Of a stretch of 64,000 nucleotides of DNA, positions 7,795 to 15,067 are shown in pieces. This DNA comes from UKL13-2 sp947085425. GTDB taxonomy: Bacteria > Pseudomonadota > Gammaproteobacteria > Burkholderiales > Usitatibacteraceae. Every line of letters starts with the position of its first letter. The first letter of the stretch is position 1. Location of the stretch: positions 45,979 through 109,978 of the forward strand of contig CAMTWK010000029.1 in assembly GCA_947085425.1 (NCBI GenBank), written 5' to 3'. A model generated the notes under the pieces. That model was given only the letters and a program-made list of their open reading frames with translations. It made no database searches and had not been told where the DNA came from. The translations under genes were made by a program, and so were the position numbers.

Positions 7795-8679
7795 ATGATC
7801 AACGAGAAAATATCTACCGACATCAAGCACGCAGCCGTTGAGCGCGTGTTGTCGCCGGTTGAAAACGTTGGTGATGACAAGCTGCTGGTGGTGGCGTTGC
7901 TGCCGCCACTGCTGGTGCGAATGGTTGGCGAAGGTACGGATGCGGCAGTGCAGCGCCTGTTGCTGCTGCTGCTGGCGCTGGTGATTGCTTTTTTCTGGGC
8001 GAAATTATTTACGCGCCGAGCGGGAACCCCCCCCCCCGCACGCACACTGACGCATTTGACCTGGTGGAATCTGGCTGCTTTTGCGATGACCTTTGTGGTC
8101 TTGCTACCCGGACCGGTCGCCTGGGGCGCTGCGGTGCTGGCCCTCAGTTTTGGCGCAGTGTTCGGCCGCGAGATTTTTGGTGGCCGGGCCATAATGCCGC
8201 CGGCACTCATCGGTCTGGCGTTCGCTATATTTTCGTTCCCGGTTGGCGGCTTTGAGTCGCGCGGTCTGTTTGCCCAATCGCCCGATGTGCTATTGGCAGC
8301 GTCTTGTTTACCTGGTGCGGCCTTGCTGATCTACCGAGGCGTACTCATCTGGCAGGTCGCCGCGGGTGCCGTGGCCGTGGTGGCTGCGGCGGGGCTGCTG
8401 ATGGGTGTTCCCGTATGGTGGCATCTGGCATCCGGCACGTTTGCCGCTGCCATTCTGTTTCTCGCCGCCGCGCCTGAAAGCGCAGTGGTTGGCACGGCGG
8501 CACGCTGGGTGCACGGTTTGTTGGTGGGCGGGTTAACCGTCCTGATCCGTGTTGCCGACCCCAACCAGCCTGATGGTGTGGTGTTTGCCATCCTGTTGGG
8601 CGCGTTATTCGCGCCGCTGTTGAGTCGTGCCTTGCAATGGCGGCGTACCGCCCCACCGCACCCCGCCGCCCCGTCATGA
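7795..8679 (+). CDS. nqrB: Divergent, shortened NqrB-like subunit without the FMN attachment motif
   Basis: Membrane subunit of an Nqr-type NADH:quinone reductase-like complex. Family blocks visible are GREIFGGRAIMPPALIGLAF (about 124-143), the WHLASGTFAAAILFLAA block (about 209-225) and LVGGLTVLIRVADPNQPDG (about 241-259), all matching the NqrB core. At 294 residues it is far below the usual 400 or so. The missing part covers the N-terminal extension and the segment that normally carries SGAT, the covalent FMN site; no SGAT motif is present. The usual Asp of the DPVSA block is Ala (APESA). An 11-C run lies inside the frame. The ATG at 7795 follows a GAGGAGTGAGGC ribosome-binding site. RnfD is an alternative, but nqrF downstream favours Nqr. 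Confidence 0.78.
   Translation: MINEKISTDIKHAAVERVLSPVENVGDDKLLVVALLPPLLVRMVGEGTDAAVQRLLLLLLALVIAFFWAKLFTRRAGTPPPARTLTHLTWWNLAAFAMTFVVLLPGPVAWGAAVLALSFGAVFGREIFGGRAIMPPALIGLAFAIFSFPVGGFESRGLFAQSPDVLLAASCLPGAALLIYRGVLIWQVAAGAVAVVAAAGLLMGVPVWWHLASGTFAAAILFLAAAPESAVVGTAARWVHGLLVGGLTVLIRVADPNQPDGVVFAILLGALFAPLLSRALQWRRTAPPHPAAPS
8027..8037 (+). repeat. 11-C homopolymer inside nqrB
   Basis: Eleven consecutive C bases encode the second and third bases of a Thr codon and three Pro codons in a loop of NqrB (around residue 80). The reading frame is intact at this length. Such a tract is prone to slipped-strand changes, so it could switch the gene off, and it is equally a likely place for a sequencing or assembly error. 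Confidence 0.9.
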
Positions 8680-9422
8680 TGAAGGCCAATCCCATTTCCT
8701 GGTGGCGGAGCTTTCTCGCCCTGCCCAACGAGAACATGACCAAGACACTCGGCATGGCGTTGTTGGTTGCCCTGTCGTGTTCGTTGCTGGTGTCGATTAC
8801 CGCGGTGCTGCTCAAACCCTTGCACATGGCAAACCGCTTGGGTCACGGTGAAAAACACATTCTGGAAATCATGGACAGTTTGGGCGGGGGGCTGCCAACA
8901 AAACGACTGGTTGAACTAGCCAGCGGCCAGTACACCGATGTCGACCCAAACACACGCACCGATTTACCCGCCGAGCGTGATCTGGCCCGCTTGGGCAGTC
9001 GCGAAGATGTGGCGACTGTTTTTGAGTTGCGCGATGGGGTCGGCGGCAAACTCAAATTGCTGATCGTGCCGGTGCGCGGCACCGGCTACAAATCCACGCT
9101 CAAGGGATATCTGGCGCTCAAGGCGGATTTGACCACGGTGGCGGCGTTGACTTTTTATGAGCATGACGAAACGCCGGGACTGGGATCTCGTATTGATGAA
9201 GCGGAATGGAAAGCGCTGTGGCCGGGTAAACAGGTCGCCGATGAGAATGGTGCCATCCTCATCGAAGTGGTCAAGGATGCCGGTGCCGGGCGGCATCAAG
9301 TCGATGGCATTTCCGGTGCGACCCGTACCGGCACGGGTATTACCAGATTGATGCGCTTCTGGCTCGGTGCCGACGGTTACGGCCCCTATCTGGCGAGACT
9401 GCGCGCCGAGGCGGGCGCATGA
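8676..9422 (+). CDS. nqrC: Nqr subunit C (covalent-FMN, periplasmic domain)
   Basis: NqrC has one N-terminal transmembrane helix (about residues 18-40, after NENMTKT) and a periplasmic FMN-binding domain. The covalent flavin motif DGISGATRTGTGI is intact; FMN should attach through a phosphoester to the second Thr (about residue 218). The stretch YEHDETPGLGSRIDE also matches the family. Length (248 residues) is normal. The ATG at 8676 overlaps the nqrB stop; the frame is open back to 8637, but the added residues are non-homologous. An FMN transferase gene (apbE) lies in the same operon. NqrC keeps its flavin site, whereas its neighbour NqrB does not. Confidence 0.9.
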   Translation: MMKANPISWWRSFLALPNENMTKTLGMALLVALSCSLLVSITAVLLKPLHMANRLGHGEKHILEIMDSLGGGLPTKRLVELASGQYTDVDPNTRTDLPAERDLARLGSREDVATVFELRDGVGGKLKLLIVPVRGTGYKSTLKGYLALKADLTTVAALTFYEHDETPGLGSRIDEAEWKALWPGKQVADENGAILIEVVKDAGAGRHQVDGISGATRTGTGITRLMRFWLGADGYGPYLARLRAEAGA

Positions 9423-10081
9423 ACATTCACAACCGCACTTTGGTCGACCCGATCCTGGTCAAAAATCCGGTAACCTTGCACGTGCTGGGAATCTGCTCGG
9501 CGTTGGCGGTAACCAGTACGCTGGTCACGGCATTGGTCATGAGTGTCTCGCTGATTGTGGTGCTGGCCATCTCCAGCGCCACCATTAGTCTGATCCGCAA
9601 ACACATCCCGCAGTCGATCAGATTGATTGTGCAAATCACTATCATCGCTTCACTGGTGATTGTTGTCGACATGTTGTTGCAAGCCTATTTGTTTTCCATC
9701 AGCAAACGCCTGAGTGTGTTTGTCAGTTTGATTGTCACCAACTGTATTGTGCTTGGTCGTGCGGAGAGTTTTGCCATGCACAATTCACCACTGGCCAGTC
9801 TGCTCGACGGCATTGGCAACGGCCTTGGTTACACATTAATTCTGGTGGCGATTGCCACTGTGCGTGAGTTGTTTGGCGCGGGAACGTTAATGAATATCAC
9901 CATTTTGCAGACCACTGCAGACGGCGGCTGGTTTACGCCGCTCGGTGTCATGGCGCTGCCGGCGAGTGCGTTTTTTCTGCTCGGGTTGTTGGTGTGGGCG
10001 GTGCGCACCATCCGACCGGAACAAGCCGAGTTGAATCTGCCGCAACCGCCGCCGCAGGCAGAGCAGGAGGAGCGATCATGA
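9419..10081 (+). CDS. nqrD: Nqr subunit D
   Basis: Integral membrane subunit (220 residues, about six helices) that with NqrE holds an Fe-S centre in the membrane and takes part in Na+ movement. Strong family blocks are LHVLGICSALAVTS, containing Cys26, and LIVTNCIVLGRAESFAM, containing the second conserved Cys. These are the two Cys that ligate the intramembrane iron centre in characterised Nqr. Length and sequence are conventional. It overlaps nqrC by four bases and nqrE by four bases. Confidence 0.93.
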   Translation: MNIHNRTLVDPILVKNPVTLHVLGICSALAVTSTLVTALVMSVSLIVVLAISSATISLIRKHIPQSIRLIVQITIIASLVIVVDMLLQAYLFSISKRLSVFVSLIVTNCIVLGRAESFAMHNSPLASLLDGIGNGLGYTLILVAIATVRELFGAGTLMNITILQTTADGGWFTPLGVMALPASAFFLLGLLVWAVRTIRPEQAELNLPQPPPQAEQEERS

Positions 10082-10680
10082 CCGATCTGTTGCTGCGCTC
10101 CATCTTCACCGACAATCTGGCACTCGCCTATTTCCTCGGCATGTGCACCTTTCTTGCGGTGTCGCGACGTCTCGAGACCGCGTTCGGATTAGGCTTGGCG
10201 ATGATGGTGGTGCAGATCATCACTGTGCCGGTGAATCACCTGTTGTTTGCCGGGTTGCTGAAACCCGGCGCACTGGCGTGGTTGGGTTTGGCTGATGTTG
10301 ATTTGAGTTTTCTGACGCTGGTGGCGTCGATTGGTGTGATTGCCGCGACCGTGCAAATCCTTGAGATGGTGCTGGATCGTCACTTCCCGGTACTTTACCG
10401 CTCGCTCGGTGTCTTTCTGCCGCTGATCACGGTCAACTGCGCGATTCTCGGTGCCAGTCTATTTATGGTGGAGCGGCGCTACGATATGACCGAGAGTATT
10501 GCCTACGGCTTTGGTTCCGGCCTCGGCTGGGCGCTCGCTATTTGGGCACTCGCCGCGTTGCGCGAGCGGGTTGACGAGAGCCGCGTGCCGCCGGCGCTGC
10601 GTGGCCTCGGCCTCGCATTCATTTTGACCGGCTTCATGTCGATGGGCTTCGCCGTCTTCGGCGGATTGAAATTTACATGA
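10078..10680 (+). CDS. nqrE: Nqr subunit E
   Basis: Membrane partner of NqrD with the same fold in inverted topology (200 residues, about six helices). The conserved Cys residues occur in YFLGMCTFLAVSRR (Cys23) and PLITVNCAILGASLF. The C-terminal block PPALRGLGLAFILTGFMSMG is also typical. The ATG at 10078 is chosen over an earlier in-frame site at 9994 because it overlaps the nqrD stop, follows AGGAGG at 10066-10071, and matches the family N-terminus. Confidence 0.93.
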   Translation: MTDLLLRSIFTDNLALAYFLGMCTFLAVSRRLETAFGLGLAMMVVQIITVPVNHLLFAGLLKPGALAWLGLADVDLSFLTLVASIGVIAATVQILEMVLDRHFPVLYRSLGVFLPLITVNCAILGASLFMVERRYDMTESIAYGFGSGLGWALAIWALAALRERVDESRVPPALRGLGLAFILTGFMSMGFAVFGGLKFT

Positions 10681-10687
10681 GCGCGCC

Positions 10688-11899
10688 ATGATTGAGATCC
10701 TGTTCGGCATTGGCGTGTTCACCGGGCTGATTATGCTGCTGACCGGTGTGGTGTTGGCCGCCAGGATCAAGCTGATGCCGCGTGGTCAGGCAATTATCAC
10801 GGTGAATGGTGCGAAGAGCTTTGATGCCAACCTCGGCGAAAAACTACTGGGCGCGTTGGAGCGTGGGGGTGTTTTTTTGCCGACCAGTTGCGGCGGGGCG
10901 GGTACCTGCGGCTTGTGTGTGGTGACGGTGGCCGGGGACAGCGAAGTTTCACCGGTATCACAGGCGCAATTGAGCCAGGCAGACATTAAGAGTGGCGTTC
11001 GCCTGGCCTGCCAATTGGTGGTGCGTGGTGATCTCGAAGTGGCCGTGGCACCCGAACTGTTGCATGCACAGTCTTGGACGTGCACTGTCGGCAAAACCCG
11101 CTTGGTCGCGCCGTTAATCAAGGAGATCGTGCTGGCGATGCCGGCGGGGCGGTCGCTGAATTTTCGTGCCGGCGCTTTTGTGCAAGTCACCGTGCCGCCG
11201 TATTCATTGCCGTTCACCGAGATGGTGGTGGCGCCCGCTTTTGAAAAAGTCTGGAACCACCTGGGTTTAAGAAAACTTACGGCTGGCTCCGGGGCAACGG
11301 TCGCCCGCGCCTACTCGTTGGCCAATCATCCCGGCGAAACCGATGTTGTGTTACTCAATATCCGTCTGGCCCTGCCGCCGGTGAGTAATGCTCCTGCGGG
11401 TGTGGCATCGTCCTATTTGTTCGGGCTCAAGGTCGGTGATGCGCTGACCGTGTCCGGACCGTTCGGCGATTTTTTTGTGATGGATACCAATCGCGAAATT
11501 GTTTTGATCGGCGGCGGGGTGGGTATGGCACCGCTTAGAGCGCATGTGTTCGACCAACTCGAACGGCAAAAGACTTCCCGCAAAATCAGCTATTGGTACG
11601 GTGCGCGCGCGCGCATTGATCTGTATTACGTTGAAGAAATGGAACGGCTAGCCAGGGAGCACGCGAATTTTTCCTGGCATGTTGCATTGTCAGATCCGGC
11701 ACCCGATGACGCATGGCAGGGGGAGACCGGCTTCATCCATGATTTTTTTCACCGCGCCCATTTGCAAACCCACCCCGATCCCAATGCCTGTGAATATTAT
11801 TTGTGTGGGCCGCCGCTGATGGTCGAGGCGGTGCTTGCGTTGCTGGAGCAACAGGGCGTTTCGCGTGACAATATTTTGTATGACAATTTTGGAGGCTGA
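10688..11899 (+). CDS. nqrF: Nqr subunit F, NADH-oxidising 2Fe-2S flavoprotein
   Basis: Electron-input subunit: it oxidises NADH with FAD and passes electrons to a 2Fe-2S cluster. The 403-residue protein has one N-terminal helix (about 3-26), a ferredoxin domain with Cys68, Cys74, Cys77 (SCGGAGTCGLC) and Cys108 (RLACQ), an FAD domain with RAYSLAN (about 204-210), and an NADH domain with GGGVGMAPLRAHVFDQ. All expected ligands are present, so NADH oxidation should be functional. Size matches classical NqrF. It starts eight bases after nqrE. Confidence 0.94.
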   Translation: MIEILFGIGVFTGLIMLLTGVVLAARIKLMPRGQAIITVNGAKSFDANLGEKLLGALERGGVFLPTSCGGAGTCGLCVVTVAGDSEVSPVSQAQLSQADIKSGVRLACQLVVRGDLEVAVAPELLHAQSWTCTVGKTRLVAPLIKEIVLAMPAGRSLNFRAGAFVQVTVPPYSLPFTEMVVAPAFEKVWNHLGLRKLTAGSGATVARAYSLANHPGETDVVLLNIRLALPPVSNAPAGVASSYLFGLKVGDALTVSGPFGDFFVMDTNREIVLIGGGVGMAPLRAHVFDQLERQKTSRKISYWYGARARIDLYYVEEMERLAREHANFSWHVALSDPAPDDAWQGETGFIHDFFHRAHLQTHPDPNACEYYLCGPPLMVEAVLALLEQQGVSRDNILYDNFGG

Positions 11900-11905
11900 A
11901 CGTTG

Positions 11906-12904
11906 ATGAACCGCAGAGAACTTTTATTGATGACCGGCGGGGTTGCAGTGATCAGCGTGCTGCCCGGTATTGCGCACGCCACCAGCGCCACCAGTGTCAC
12001 CACGCGCGCGGCGGCCAATGCCGCCAAACTGCAAGTCCATAGCGGTGCCGCCTTTGGTTCAAGCTGGCGGTTGGTTGTGGCCAACAGCCGTGAGGCGGAT
12101 CTGGCATCCGGCAGATTGCAGGCGGTGGTGGCGCGTATTGACCGCTTGATGTCGCCGTTTCGCGCCGACTCTGAAGTGGCACGATTTAATGCGGGCGGTG
12201 TCCTGAGTATGTCCGGTGAAACCGCGACTGTCACGCACGCGTCACTGGCGCTGGCGCGCGACAGTGACGGCGCCTTTGATCCAACCATGGCACCACTGGG
12301 GCGGCGTTTTGGTTTTGGTCCCACCGCCATTTCGCCGGCGCGACCGGTGGGTCGGTATCGCGACCTGCAAGTCGCGGGCAATATTTTGACCACGGCGAAA
12401 CCGGGATTGAGTGTCGACTACTGCGGCATCGCCAAGGGGTACGCGCTGGATGAGATCGCGCGTGCGCTCGACGGTTTGGACTTTTTTGTTGAGTTGGGTG
12501 GTGAGGTGACCGCACGCGGGCGCCATCCGTCGGGGCGACCGTGGCTGGCCGGAATCGAACGGCCGGGGTCGAATGTTTTGCAACGCAGGGTCAAAATGCA
12601 TGGCCGCGCGCTTGCCACTTCGGGCGACGCGGCGCAGAATTATTGGGTTGGTGGACGCAGTTATGCACACGTTATGGATCCACACACCCACTCTCCGGTG
12701 GACAATGGTGTCGCCGCGGTGAGTGTGCTGGCCGCAACCGGGTTGATCGCAGATGGTCTGGCCACGGCGGCGATGGTGATGGGCCCGGCAGCGGTGCGGC
12801 CACTGCTCAGTGCACATGATGCCAGCGCACTGTTTCTTATGCGCCGGGCGGCAACGTTGGAAGAAGTGGACATAAACGGGTTCGTAAAAGAGGCGGCCGT
12901 ATGA
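11906..12904 (+). CDS. apbE: FAD:protein FMN transferase ApbE
   Basis: ApbE transfers FMN from FAD onto a Thr of target proteins, here most likely the SGATRT motif of NqrC in the same operon. The 332-residue protein begins with an export signal (NRRELLLM then a hydrophobic run to about residue 24, AHA). It contains the FAD/Mg-binding blocks VDYCGIAKGYALDEI, FFVELGGEVTARG, HVMDPHTHSPV and ADGLATAAMVMG. The ATG at 11906 is preferred to the TTG at 11903; GGAGG lies at 11891-11895. Its stop overlaps the nqrM start. Confidence 0.92.
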   Translation: MNRRELLLMTGGVAVISVLPGIAHATSATSVTTRAAANAAKLQVHSGAAFGSSWRLVVANSREADLASGRLQAVVARIDRLMSPFRADSEVARFNAGGVLSMSGETATVTHASLALARDSDGAFDPTMAPLGRRFGFGPTAISPARPVGRYRDLQVAGNILTTAKPGLSVDYCGIAKGYALDEIARALDGLDFFVELGGEVTARGRHPSGRPWLAGIERPGSNVLQRRVKMHGRALATSGDAAQNYWVGGRSYAHVMDPHTHSPVDNGVAAVSVLAATGLIADGLATAAMVMGPAAVRPLLSAHDASALFLMRRAATLEEVDINGFVKEAAV

Positions 12905-13056
12905 CGTTATTTATTCTGACCTTTGTTGGTTTTGCCCTGGCAATTCTCGGCCTCGGCGTAGGATTGTTGTTGGGTCGTGGTCCGCTCAAGGGATCTTGCG
13001 GCGGTGATGCGGTGGTCAAAGTCTGTGGGCTCTGTCCACGTAAGGAAAGGCCATGA
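12901..13056 (+). CDS. nqrM: NqrM-like Na+-NQR maturation protein (51 aa)
   Basis: Small gene easily missed by gene finders. The 51-residue product has one hydrophobic helix (about residues 3-25) followed by GSCGGDA (Cys33) and VCGLC (Cys42, Cys45). This matches NqrM (formerly DUF539), a Cys-rich protein thought to deliver iron for the NqrD/NqrE membrane iron centre. Its ATG overlaps the apbE stop (ATGA), and its TGA overlaps the ATG of the CBS gene at 13053. It is somewhat shorter than typical NqrM (about 70 residues), with a trimmed Cys-rich tail. Confidence 0.8.
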   Translation: MTLFILTFVGFALAILGLGVGLLLGRGPLKGSCGGDAVVKVCGLCPRKERP

Positions 13057-13475
13057 CCAGGACGGTGGCCGACATCATGGCGACGCAGCTGACGGTGTTT
13101 GCACCGGACATGAATATTCACGAGGCGATTCGTATCCTGCTGGAGCAACGCTTATCCGGCGCGCCGGTGGTGGATGCCGGCGGTGTGCTGCTCGGCGTGT
13201 TATCCAAGAAGGACTGCCTCAAGATTGCTTTTTCGTCACGCTACTATGATGACTGGGGCGGACCGGTGAAAGATTTTATGAGCACACCGGTGGAAACGCT
13301 CGAGCCAACCATGGACCTGGTGAGTGCCGCGCAGCGATTTTTGAGCAGTCACTTTCGCCGTTTTCCGGTGTTGCGCGACGGAAAACTTATCGGTCAGGTC
13401 AGCCGTTATGACATCCTCAAGAGTCTGACCGAATCACGTCCGACGCTACGGTCCAGCCATCACCACCCGCGTTAA
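13053..13475 (+). CDS. CBS-pair domain protein
   Basis: Cytoplasmic protein of 140 residues made of two CBS motifs (about 5-60 and 75-130). Such pairs bind adenine nucleotides or related ligands and act as energy sensors, often with a partner. The ATG at 13053 overlaps the nqrM stop and follows GGAAAGG. Being the last gene of the overlapping nqrB-C-D-E-F-apbE-nqrM chain, it may tune that complex, but no direct evidence exists. Stand-alone CBS and Usp proteins are frequent in FNR-controlled gene sets. Confidence 0.85.
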   Translation: MTRTVADIMATQLTVFAPDMNIHEAIRILLEQRLSGAPVVDAGGVLLGVLSKKDCLKIAFSSRYYDDWGGPVKDFMSTPVETLEPTMDLVSAAQRFLSSHFRRFPVLRDGKLIGQVSRYDILKSLTESRPTLRSSHHHPR

Positions 13476-13542
13476 AATTGTTTGTTCGACGGGGCACGTC
13501 AGGTTGTTTGATACAGCGTAAATATTCACAAGGAGATGCGTC

Positions 13543-13737
13543 ATGGAAACCAGTAAAAATCCGGCTGACAGTGACAGCCTGAGTTGCGAAGTGTGTATGA
13601 AAGTAATGTCGACGGCGGATGAGATCACACCGGAAGCCACCGACTATTATTTGCATTTCTGTGGTTTGGATTGTTACGCGCAGTGGAAAAAAATCAAAGG
13701 CTTGCAGGGTGAGCAAAAACCGGATGCAAATGCCTGA
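13543..13737 (+). CDS. DUF3330 small Cys-rich protein
   Basis: A 64-residue protein with CEVC at about residues 15-18 and HFCGLDCYAQW at about residues 38-48, a four-Cys pattern that suggests a zinc- or metal-binding knuckle. This matches DUF3330 proteins, whose function is unknown. A strong AAGGAGATGCGTC leader precedes the ATG. It lies 67 bases after the CBS gene on the same strand, probably as the last member of the FNR-type operon. Confidence 0.75.
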   Translation: METSKNPADSDSLSCEVCMKVMSTADEITPEATDYYLHFCGLDCYAQWKKIKGLQGEQKPDANA

Positions 13738-13782
13738 TCACGCCATCGCGCCCGGTGTTGGCGGACGATTGACCGCTGTTGA

Positions 13783-14298
13783 TTAGTGTTTGTGTGAACC
13801 GCTGTCTTTTTCCTGCCCCTTGGCGGAAACGTCAACCGTAAAAATCTTTTTGTCGGTCGCTTCAAAGGTGAGTTTGAGTGGCACGATGTCTCCTTTGTTG
13901 ATTGCTTTGGTGACCTTGAACAACATGATGTGAAATCCGCCCGGCTTGAGCTCGACCATTTTATTGGCGGGAATTTCAACCGCCCCGACAGCCTTCATTT
14001 CCATCACGCCGTCTTTCATTTTCATTTCGTGGATCTCGACGGTTGCCGCGGCAGACGACTCCGCCTTTACGAGTCGCAATGGTTTGGCTGATTTGATATG
14101 CATATAGACGGCCGAGACGCTGCCGCCGGGAACGGTTGTTTTTGCCCAGACATCAAACACGCGCAATGATGGTTCTTTGATGGTGGTGGAGGCGGTCTGC
14201 GCATGCAGACCGAATGAGGCGAGCAGGGGAACACAGGCGATCAAAAGGCCGGCAAACAATTGTTTGCGTACGCTGGTGCGGGGGGGGGTGCGGTTCAT
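13783..14298 (-). CDS. Periplasmic copper chaperone PCu(A)C
   Basis: Periplasmic copper-binding protein that helps load the CuA/CuB sites of cytochrome oxidases. The 171-residue product has a signal peptide (about 1-35, ending near LHAQ). The copper motif is visible as HEMKM, then Met residues, and GGFHIMLF, fitting the H-M...H-M pattern of DUF461. The start at 14298 is chosen because GGAG lies six bases upstream and the signal peptide begins there; an upstream in-frame start at 14361 would overlap bioD. A run of nine G sits in the first codons. It lies 43 bases downstream of bioD and may be read with the biotin operon. Confidence 0.85.
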   Translation of the reverse strand: MNRTPPRTSVRKQLFAGLLIACVPLLASFGLHAQTASTTIKEPSLRVFDVWAKTTVPGGSVSAVYMHIKSAKPLRLVKAESSAAATVEIHEMKMKDGVMEMKAVGAVEIPANKMVELKPGGFHIMLFKVTKAINKGDIVPLKLTFEATDKKIFTVDVSAKGQEKDSGSHKH

Positions 14299-14341
14299 AA
14301 AAATCTCCGATTTAAAAGTGTGGTTAAACGATATGGGTTGA

Positions 14342-15067
14342 TTATCCAAGAATGGCATCAACCTGCAAAAAACTCGCGGCTTTAATGAAGCCGGTGTTGA
14401 GTAAAGAGACTGGTCGCGCCGGGTTTGGTTGCAATTGCGGAATCACCCCTAAACAAGGGGCGGGAATTAATTTTTTTAATGTGGCTACATTTTCGACAAA
14501 ACAACTCATGTTGGGATCGATGGTATTGGCCACCCAGCCCGCCAATTTGAGGCCGCGCTTATGAATGGCCTCAACCGTTAACAACGCATGGTTCAGACAA
14601 CCCAGCCGCATGCCCACCACCAATATCACAGCCAGTTTGAGATGGACCGGAATGTCGGCCATTGATTCGGTTTCGGATAGGGGCACCAAAAAACCACCGG
14701 CGCCTTCGACCAGAACCATGTCGTGGGTATCGGCCAGCGACCTGAATGCGTCGCTGATTGTGTTCAGATCGATGGCGCGGTTTTCGTGTTGCGCGGCAAG
14801 ATGTGGTGCAATCGCCTCACTAAAACAGTAGGGATTCACCAAGCCGGGGTCGATGTTACGGCCATAAACATTGAGCAATTCGGCGACGTCGTCATTCATC
14901 TGCGCGGCGGTGGATTGTGCACCAGCCGCAATGGGATCAACCCCCGCCGCCACCGGCTTCATTGGCACAACATTGACGCCGCGGGTACGCAGCGCCACCA
15001 TTAATGTGCCGGTAACAAAGGTTTTGCCAACACCGGTGTCGGTGCCGGTGATAAAGAAATGTCTCAT
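14342..15067 (-). CDS. bioD: Dethiobiotin synthetase
   Basis: BioD closes the ureido ring of dethiobiotin from diaminopelargonate with CO2 and ATP. The 241-residue protein has the P-loop GTDTGVGKT at about residues 8-16 and the block VEGAGGFLVPLSE at about residues 120-132. It is the last gene of the bioB-F-H-C-D operon and overlaps bioC by four bases. Confidence 0.94.
   Translation of the reverse strand: MRHFFITGTDTGVGKTFVTGTLMVALRTRGVNVVPMKPVAAGVDPIAAGAQSTAAQMNDDVAELLNVYGRNIDPGLVNPYCFSEAIAPHLAAQHENRAIDLNTISDAFRSLADTHDMVLVEGAGGFLVPLSETESMADIPVHLKLAVILVVGMRLGCLNHALLTVEAIHKRGLKLAGWVANTIDPNMSCFVENVATLKKLIPAPCLGVIPQLQPNPARPVSLLNTGFIKAASFLQVDAILG

Noticed and set aside
7795..11899. Reading the operon as Rnf rather than Nqr
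   Set aside because: There is no RnfB or RnfC, and NqrF with its 2Fe-2S and NADH domains plus NqrM are specific to Nqr.
12242..12817. Long minus-strand frame opposite apbE
   Set aside because: It is a shadow of apbE on the opposite strand with His/Arg-rich composition and no family likeness.
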